From Acidobacteriaceae bacterium (GTDB lineage Bacteria > Acidobacteriota > Terriglobia > Terriglobales > Acidobacteriaceae), in NCBI GenBank assembly GCA_003135495.1, contig PLBX01000103.1:3744-12614 (forward strand): DNA of 8,871 bases, given 5' to 3'. Shown here piece by piece: positions 4,977 through 8,871 of the stretch; position 1 is the stretch's first letter, and each line of letters starts with the position of its first letter. A model generated the notes under the pieces. It had not been told where the DNA came from and did not search any database. It saw only the letters and a list, made by a program, of their open reading frames with translations. A program made the translations under genes and the position numbers.

Positions 4977-6242
4977 TCAGTCACGTGTTTCCTCCCGTAC
5001 CCTTAGATATTCAGTCGCAAGCCGCTTCGCAAACGTAATCTTGTTGTCCAACACTGCCTTTGCGATCTTGTCAGCATGTCGCAATAGTTCCGTCTCCACA
5101 TCAGGAGGAGGAGTGCCACCCCGGCCCTCAAATGTCGAAGGTGTTGTTTCCTCTTCGACTAATTCGATAACCTCGTCCGCCGTATGCGACCGATAAAACC
5201 ACTGGCGCACGGTGTCGGCAGGAAGGCCGATGGCCGCTAGTGTTTCATAATAGCCGGGGTGCTTACGATATGTGCGCTTCCTTAGTTCGAGCAGGGCCGG
5301 GAGCAAACGCGTCCGCATCTCTTTATTCATCTGGTTGCGGGCAGCGGTAATAGCAGCAGCGCACTTTCGAATTTCCCCCAGCAACTCCTCGGGTGCCAGA
5401 TCGGAATAAAACGTGTCTTTCGGATCATCAGGAACGGGTTCAAACGGAACCGTGACAGCGTCACGGTTGATTGCACTCTTGCCGATGTTCGTCCAGATGC
5501 ATTCGATCCTGATTCCCTGCCCGGCAGTGTCTTCGAAATTCGGGGCACGGAGTTGCACCTTCTTTTCGAATATCGGTTCCCCGAATGCTTCCACGTACAG
5601 AGGCTGCCTGTACTCTGTGAGCACCCAGTTGAACTTGGCTAATTTCAGGTACTCGATCAGTTCTGTTGGGCAGATCGACTCCGCTGAGTAAGCACCAACT
5701 TCGCATCCGATGTACGGCGCGTCCACCATCACGAAGTCGTCAGGCCCTAGTTTTTCGGCTTCGAGACAGTCGAGCCAGTCTAGATTCGTAATCCGTACTT
5801 TGTGCTTACGAAGAAATTCACAAGCGAGCCGGACATTTTCTTCGTATCTCTCGGGCGTTCCGCGGCCTCCCTCTGTCGTGGAGCCGCCACCGTCAAAAGT
5901 TCCCCCATTAAACGCCAGGAAAGGTTCCATTAAAAGTGCATGAGGGTCGTTCCGCTCCGCCAGTTTCGACAACCTGTCAAATTCTGCTTTGGACTTCTCG
6001 GTGACTTTGAACTGGTCCCCGTAGTTCATCAAGGCACGCAAGAATGGAGCCCGCCCGATGTCGTTGAGCACCCATTCTCGATAGTCGAGCCCCTCTGCCA
6101 TGGCCCGGAACGTGATATTGCCGCGCCCGGCGAACACATCGACGAACTTGCGCCCGCGCAATGGGATGTACTTGCAGATTATTGAAGAAAGTTGAGATTT
6201 GCCGCCAGGATAGCGGAAGGTTGGAACAGTAATTTTGCGCAC
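4977..6242 (-). CDS. D12-class DNA adenine methyltransferase with DAPY motif and C-terminal extension
   Basis: A 421-residue protein from GTG 6242, the only standard start after an in-frame TGA at 6263. The D12 (Dam-like) fold is shown by FRYPGGKSQL (9-18), the S-adenosylmethionine motif FVDVFAGRGN (33-42), AFNGGTFDGGG (110-120), the catalytic region FVMVDAPYIGC (170-180) and WVLTEY (206-211). It should methylate N6 of adenine, but motif IV is DAPY (174-177), not the usual DPPY. Residues 285-421 are beyond the usual enzyme: a helical region with 'IGLPADTVRQWFYR' (338-351) looks like a helix-turn-helix and could supply DNA recognition; a Gly/Pro/Glu-rich linker follows. No restriction partner is seen. 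The palindrome just upstream may control it. Role in protection or regulation is inferred. Confidence 0.85.
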   Translation of the reverse strand: MRKITVPTFRYPGGKSQLSSIICKYIPLRGRKFVDVFAGRGNITFRAMAEGLDYREWVLNDIGRAPFLRALMNYGDQFKVTEKSKAEFDRLSKLAERNDPHALLMEPFLAFNGGTFDGGGSTTEGGRGTPERYEENVRLACEFLRKHKVRITNLDWLDCLEAEKLGPDDFVMVDAPYIGCEVGAYSAESICPTELIEYLKLAKFNWVLTEYRQPLYVEAFGEPIFEKKVQLRAPNFEDTAGQGIRIECIWTNIGKSAINRDAVTVPFEPVPDDPKDTFYSDLAPEELLGEIRKCAAAITAARNQMNKEMRTRLLPALLELRKRTYRKHPGYYETLAAIGLPADTVRQWFYRSHTADEVIELVEEETTPSTFEGRGGTPPPDVETELLRHADKIAKAVLDNKITFAKRLATEYLRVREETRD

Positions 6243-6244
6243 AC

Positions 6245-6262
6245 GAATCCATTTCTGGATTC
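6245..6262. promoter_or_regulatory. Palindrome abutting the methyltransferase start (candidate operator)
   Basis: GAATCCA-TTTC-TGGATTC is a perfect seven-base inverted repeat with a four-base centre, ending two bases before the GTG start on the minus strand. As DNA it is sized for a dimeric repressor; as RNA it would fold at the ribosome site, which otherwise has only a weak GGA. Either would restrain translation or transcription of the methyltransferase. Confidence 0.4.
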
Positions 6263-6345
6263 ATGGCGAAAACCCGGCAGGCGGCGGCGTAAGGATTAGC
6301 TTTTTTCGGGTATCCGCAATAAATTCACGCTTCGCTCTGCGATTT

Positions 6346-6364
6346 GGGGAGTGTTCTACTCCCC
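6346..6364. repeat. Perfect 7-bp inverted repeat
   Basis: GGGGAGT-GTTCT-ACTCCCC forms a strong GC-rich hairpin in the stretch upstream of the methyltransferase. It lacks a following T run on either strand, so it is either a protein-binding palindrome or a stable RNA hairpin. The rest of 6263-6430 shows no gene and no clear promoter. Confidence 0.45.
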
Positions 6365-6430
6365 ATTCCTATCATCACTTCCGTGGACCCACCGGAGAGC
6401 GGGCGCTAAGTTAAACTGTCAATATCAATT

Positions 6431-6793
6431 TTGGACGGAAGCCCTAAAAAAGTCAATGGACCGTTGCGCGGTTGTCCAGCGTCCACTCCTATCTCGCCGC
6501 CTGCCCGTGCCTACTGCGAAACGTGCGGAAATAACCGTGAGGCCCATGCAGATGCAATTAAGCAGTACAGAATGTTGGCTAGGGAAGCGAAGCGCCGTCG
6601 GTCGGAGGCGGATTTCCTAATAACTGAGGCGGAGCCCACCTGTTCGCAAGTTGTTGCTGTCAACCTATCGAAACTGGTTGCGGGCAGGGCCATGGGAACT
6701 GGCGAGAGGCGTTTCACTTCAAGAATTTTGTTCGAAAATTCAAGATTAGGCAGTATTGGAAAAAGTGAGCAATCACCGCTTCCTTTTGGCTGA
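6431..6793 (+). CDS. Doubtful hypothetical protein, 120 aa
   Basis: The frame starts at TTG 6431 without a visible ribosome site. A middle stretch (residues about 26-70) reads like protein: RAYCETCGNNREAHADAIKQ followed by YRMLAREAKRRRSEADFLIT, a CxxC site and a long charged helix. The ends look poor in structure. The opposite strand has a 95-residue frame over 6511-6798 that looks less natural. The true gene may start or end elsewhere. No family recognised. Confidence 0.35.
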   Translation: MDGSPKKVNGPLRGCPASTPISPPARAYCETCGNNREAHADAIKQYRMLAREAKRRRSEADFLITEAEPTCSQVVAVNLSKLVAGRAMGTGERRFTSRILFENSRLGSIGKSEQSPLPFG

Positions 6794-6798
6794 TTCAT

Positions 6799-6858
6799 CT
6801 CGGATACCGAGCAGCAGAACGAACGAAATGGATTCGTTGCGACAACAGAGTCCGTTGT
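6799..6858 (+). promoter_or_regulatory. Three consecutive hairpins in the leader of the 140-aa gene
   Basis: Within 60 bases lie CTCGG-ATA-CCGAG (6799-6811), AACGAA-ATGGA-TTCGTT (6822-6838) and ACAAC-N7-GTTGT (6842-6858). All are perfect but short. The last ends just before the ribosome site AAAGGA. They could structure the leader RNA, or the middle one could be an operator. No standard promoter is obvious. Confidence 0.3.
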
Positions 6859-6875
6859 AAAGGAACTATCGCACT

Positions 6876-7298
6876 ATGAAATTAGATAAAAGTGAATTCA
6901 ACTTCCAGGTGGACGACCTACTCCGTGGCTTGAACGGCTACGAAAAGCCTGACCAAGGTGTAGTAGGCGACCATTTCACCCTAGAACTCGAGGCACCGCA
7001 GTATCAGGCGATCATCAATGCACTACGCTGGGCGATTCAGAACATCGACGACTTCGACCTCAAACCTTCATGCCTTATGTGCAAGACATCGGTGGCGACG
7101 ATAAAAGATGTCCTCTGCAATTACCACCTTCGCCTAAAAACGAGCGGTTTGGCGTGCGTTTGGAGATACGACGCCGCGCGAGAATTTTTCTGCTCTGATC
7201 GAGTTTACAAAGACAATCTTTGCGAACGCCACTATGCCGGTAAGCAAAAAGAAACTCCAGAGACTCGGCACGACGAAGCTGTCAAAATGCGAGCATAG
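6876..7298 (+). CDS. Hypothetical protein with two Cys/His clusters, 140 aa
   Basis: ATG 6876 is preceded by AAAGGA at 11 bases, slightly far but usable. Residues 1-60 are acidic and helical (VDDLLRGLNGYEKP, QYQAIINALRWAIQNIDDFD). Then C66xxC69-x11-C81xxH84, followed by C94 and C106-x9-C116xxH119. These are probable zinc sites. The first has exactly the spacing of the second cluster in the 249-residue protein at 2654-3403 (C197xxC200-x11-C212xxH215), although the rest of the proteins differ. The C-terminus is charged and likely flexible. It is on the opposite strand from most of the element and faces the integrase gene end to end. Family not recognised; nucleic-acid or protein binding is inference. 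Confidence 0.7.
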   Translation: MKLDKSEFNFQVDDLLRGLNGYEKPDQGVVGDHFTLELEAPQYQAIINALRWAIQNIDDFDLKPSCLMCKTSVATIKDVLCNYHLRLKTSGLACVWRYDAAREFFCSDRVYKDNLCERHYAGKQKETPETRHDEAVKMRA

Positions 7299-7613
7299 TC
7301 CAACCGTTAATGCCGCTCTAGTTGACCGTGAACCCAGCACGCTGGTCGGGCTGGGCGGTACACGTGTTTGGGCCACCGACCGGAATTGGACGTCAATCTG
7401 ATCAGTCGAGTGGGGCGAATCTTTGCGCGAGGTCAGTCACGACGCAAGATCAACGTGTTTCCGGTTTATGAGATCAAGTCTTGAACCGGCGTGACATCCC
7501 GATCACCCGGACAGATGCGGGAATTTAAGTGTGGTGTGATCCGATGCTAAGAAATGCGAAATATTTCAACGTTCAACTGCGGACGATTGCACCTATCTAA
7601 AATTCCAACCTTT
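7299..7613. other. Gene-free stretch between convergent genes
   Basis: Lies between the stop of the 140-residue gene and the stop of the integrase gene. I see no start codon with a ribosome site and no clear terminator. Inverted repeats present are CCCAGC / GCTGGG (flanking an overlapping CCAGC-AC-GCTGG) near 7332-7355, and CCGGTT-N17-AACCGG near 7460-7490. A short open frame reading DREPSTLVGLGGTRVWA exists near 7321-7371 but has no start. Confidence 0.5.
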
Positions 7614-8744
7614 CTATTTCCAGATTGCGTCCACCTTGGCCCTAACCTCGTGACTCTGAGCCCTGGCTAAATACCGCATAGTGCTTTCAAGGCTCTTATG
7701 TCCCAACAGTTTTTGCACTGTCTTTAAGTCCACCCCTTGTTGTAACAACGTCGTGGCGTAGGTGGCCCGAAATTTATGTGGGTGTGCGCCCCGAACCCCG
7801 GCTTTTTGCGCTATGGATTTACAGTCATCCCAGATGTGCGTGTACTTGTTGCCGTTACCATTCGCAAACACGTAAGCCGATTTTTTGGAAATGAGCTTCA
7901 GGAGTCGCAATAGCTTAGCTGGCACTTCTATAGTGCGTTCTTCCCAGGTCTTTGGACTGAATCCTGCCTTCGCAGTGACACTAAGTGTTCCAGCAGAGAA
8001 ATTCACGTTCTCCCAGGTCAAGCTCTCAAGCTCTTGTTTACGTAATCCGCTCATCAGTAAACACTTAAAAACTCTCATTTGAAATGTATTGCAGGCTTTG
8101 AAGAATGCCTTTAATTCTGCCTCAGAATAAACTTCCGGTTCTAGCTCCACGAACTTCGCATCCTTGACCGTAACGAGTCCTTCTCCAGGCTTCAGTTCTT
8201 GGACTTTGCGCAGGTACTGGTTCACCCTAAGCATTTTGTTTCCAGCGGTTCGTTGCGAGCGACCTCTCTCAACCAACCAGGCCTTATATTTCAGCAAATC
8301 GAGCCGCGTAATCTGACTAATGATATTTTTTCGGATAAAGCCGTTGAACTCGTTGAGAGTCTGTTTCATTAGCGCGTAAGATTCCGGACGCTGGCTCAAT
8401 CGGTACTCTTCTAGATAATTTGGCAGTGTGTAGCCAACCATCACAGGCGGTTTATCGTCGTTCTGTCGAACCGGAATTCCTCGCGCAATGGCATCGAAAT
8501 ATCCTTCCTTGAAATCGGCTTCGGCAACCGCATCAGCGGCATTTTTCCCAATCTTCTTCCATACCTGTCTGTTTCCCTCAAGAAAGTGGATGTAGTAATT
8601 CCCTTCAAGATGATGCTCCACCTTCCCTCGGGCAATCACAAAATGTGGCTTGATCTTGTTGTTTGCGCCAATAACGGGGCGGCAATAACGCCATTTGCCA
8701 CTGGCCCTCACGTATTTCCACACGCTCACTTTTCGATTCGCCAT
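7614..8744 (-). CDS. int: Tyrosine recombinase / phage-type integrase
   Basis: A 376-residue site-specific recombinase that should integrate and excise the element at the adjoining tRNA gene. The catalytic set is complete: R235 in MSGLRKQEL, a Lys in the beta-hairpin (K259 or K265), H323-x-x-R326 in HPHKFRATYA, H349 in LLGHKS and the nucleophile Y358 in STMRYL. Residues about 105-185 form the core-binding (SAM-like) domain; residues 1-60 (WKYVRASGKWRYCRPVI) look like an arm-type DNA-binding part. The start ATG 8744 has ACGGAA nearby. A longer frame opens at TTG 8804, but that TTG is the first base of a TTGACA that fits a -35 box, so the shorter protein is preferred. It reads away from the tRNA end, as is usual for such elements. 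Some point to phage origin, but islands carry the same enzyme type. Confidence 0.95.
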   Translation of the reverse strand: MANRKVSVWKYVRASGKWRYCRPVIGANNKIKPHFVIARGKVEHHLEGNYYIHFLEGNRQVWKKIGKNAADAVAEADFKEGYFDAIARGIPVRQNDDKPPVMVGYTLPNYLEEYRLSQRPESYALMKQTLNEFNGFIRKNIISQITRLDLLKYKAWLVERGRSQRTAGNKMLRVNQYLRKVQELKPGEGLVTVKDAKFVELEPEVYSEAELKAFFKACNTFQMRVFKCLLMSGLRKQELESLTWENVNFSAGTLSVTAKAGFSPKTWEERTIEVPAKLLRLLKLISKKSAYVFANGNGNKYTHIWDDCKSIAQKAGVRGAHPHKFRATYATTLLQQGVDLKTVQKLLGHKSLESTMRYLARAQSHEVRAKVDAIWK

Positions 8745-8772
8745 AGGTTCCGTTCTTGAAAGACTAGCATAG

Positions 8773-8804
8773 ATGTTTAGGGAAACATTAGGGAGGCGTG
8801 TCAA
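8773..8804 (-). promoter_or_regulatory. Candidate integrase promoter with overlapping palindrome
   Basis: On the minus strand TTGACA (8804-8799) is a consensus -35 box, followed after 19 bp by TAAACA (8779-8774) as a modest -10. The palindrome ATGTTT-AGGG-AAACAT (8773-8788, plus strand) covers the -10 and part of the spacer, a standard position for a repressor or excisionase site. Spacing is slightly long, so confidence is limited. Confidence 0.45.
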
Positions 8805-8824
8805 GCTATTGATAACAAAAGTGA

Positions 8825-8852
8825 TGGTGCCGGGAGGGGGCGTCGAACCCCC
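8825..8852. other. Presumed attachment site core (att) within the tRNA 3' end
   Basis: Tyrosine integrases of this kind commonly recombine within the T arm to 3' end of a tRNA, and the integrase gene starts about 80 bp away. By this rule one att junction lies here. The matching direct repeat is not found elsewhere in the window, so the exact core cannot be fixed. Confidence 0.45.
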
Positions 8853-8871
8853 AAGGGCCGAAGCCCGGCGG
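8825..8871 (-). tRNA. tRNA-Leu, 3' part only (class II tRNA; 5' part outside window)
   Basis: Read on the minus strand: CCA end encoded (8827-8825), discriminator A (8828), acceptor 3' strand TCCCGGC (8835-8829), T stem GGGGG / CCCCC around loop TTCGACG (8852-8836), and a long variable arm with stem GGGC-TTCG-GCCC (8866-8855). A long variable arm limits it to Leu, Ser or Tyr; the A discriminator excludes Ser, and Leu is the most likely of the rest. The anticodon is outside the window. The 3' end is the probable attachment site of the neighbouring integrase. Confidence 0.85.

Larger units (their letters stand above)
112..8852. mobile_element. Integrated element, tRNA-proximal part (left boundary not seen)
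   Basis: Integrase next to a tRNA 3' end, an excisionase-like HTH protein, a DUF1376 replication protein, and two phage-type adenine methyltransferases occur together, with no housekeeping gene among them. This is the early module of a prophage, a phage satellite or an integrative island. Structural, packaging, lysis or conjugation genes are not seen. The left limit given is arbitrary: the element may end near position 112 or continue beyond position 1. Confidence 0.6.

Noticed and set aside
5327..6264. Alternative frames within the D12 methyltransferase
   Set aside because: All are shadows of a gene with clear, ordered methyltransferase motifs.
6511..6798. Minus-strand 95-residue frame
   Set aside because: It overlaps the plus-strand frame with the CxxC and charged helix; its own sequence shows no domain and no ribosome site. 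Neither strand is certain.
7321..7401. Short frame reading DREPSTLVGLGGTRVWA as a gene remnant
   Set aside because: No start codon or ribosome site, and no recognisable family; likely chance openness.

Overview
This window looks like the integrase-proximal part of an integrated mobile element (prophage, phage satellite or genomic island) seated in the 3' end of a tRNA gene. The right edge (8825-8871, minus strand) is the 3' part of a class II tRNA, most likely tRNA-Leu: CCA end, A discriminator, T arm and a long variable arm. A complete tyrosine recombinase begins about 80 bp inside it. No second copy of the tRNA 3' end occurs in the window, so the other attachment site must lie beyond position 1. 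The host cannot be named with certainty. Two small-protein types at 1286-1674 (a CxxC...HxxxxH protein and a protein ending in a basic AQRKRWAKVR-like tail) resemble small proteins I associate with Acidobacteriota, so a soil acidobacterium (Terriglobia-like) is my best guess, by recall only.

Layout from right to left. (1) 8871-7299: tRNA end, integrase with its own candidate promoter and operator, then about 315 bp without genes. (2) 7298-6263: a plus-strand 140-residue protein with Cys/His clusters, preceded by three small hairpins and by a doubtful 120-residue frame. (3) 6242-4977: a D12-class adenine methyltransferase with an altered DAPY catalytic motif and a C-terminal extension. (4) 4976-4651: a non-coding leader with several inverted repeats. 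(5) 4650-1791, minus strand: a probable replication and control operon of excisionase-like HTH protein, DUF1376 protein, a low-complexity frame made of short repeats, a zinc-finger protein whose N-terminus resembles phage replication helper domains, a previously hidden 40-residue zinc-finger frame, and a phage-type Dam methyltransferase. (6) 1286-1674, plus strand: two small translationally coupled proteins. (7) 1006-131, minus strand: a DUF3800 protein. (8) 1-111: the last 36 codons of a plus-strand gene.

The logic of the element is integration (integrase), a control and excision switch (HTH protein), replication (DUF1376 plus the zinc-finger partner) and modification of its own DNA (two unrelated N6-adenine methyltransferases, no restriction enzyme seen). 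No capsid, tail, terminase or lysis gene is recognisable, so a satellite or island is as likely as the early arm of a prophage. The points most worth a second look are the apparently split replication initiator with a run of different six-base repeats at the split, the overlapping 40-residue zinc-finger frame at a GGA repeat, a CX2CX11CX2H module shared by two otherwise different proteins, and the DAPY methyltransferase.
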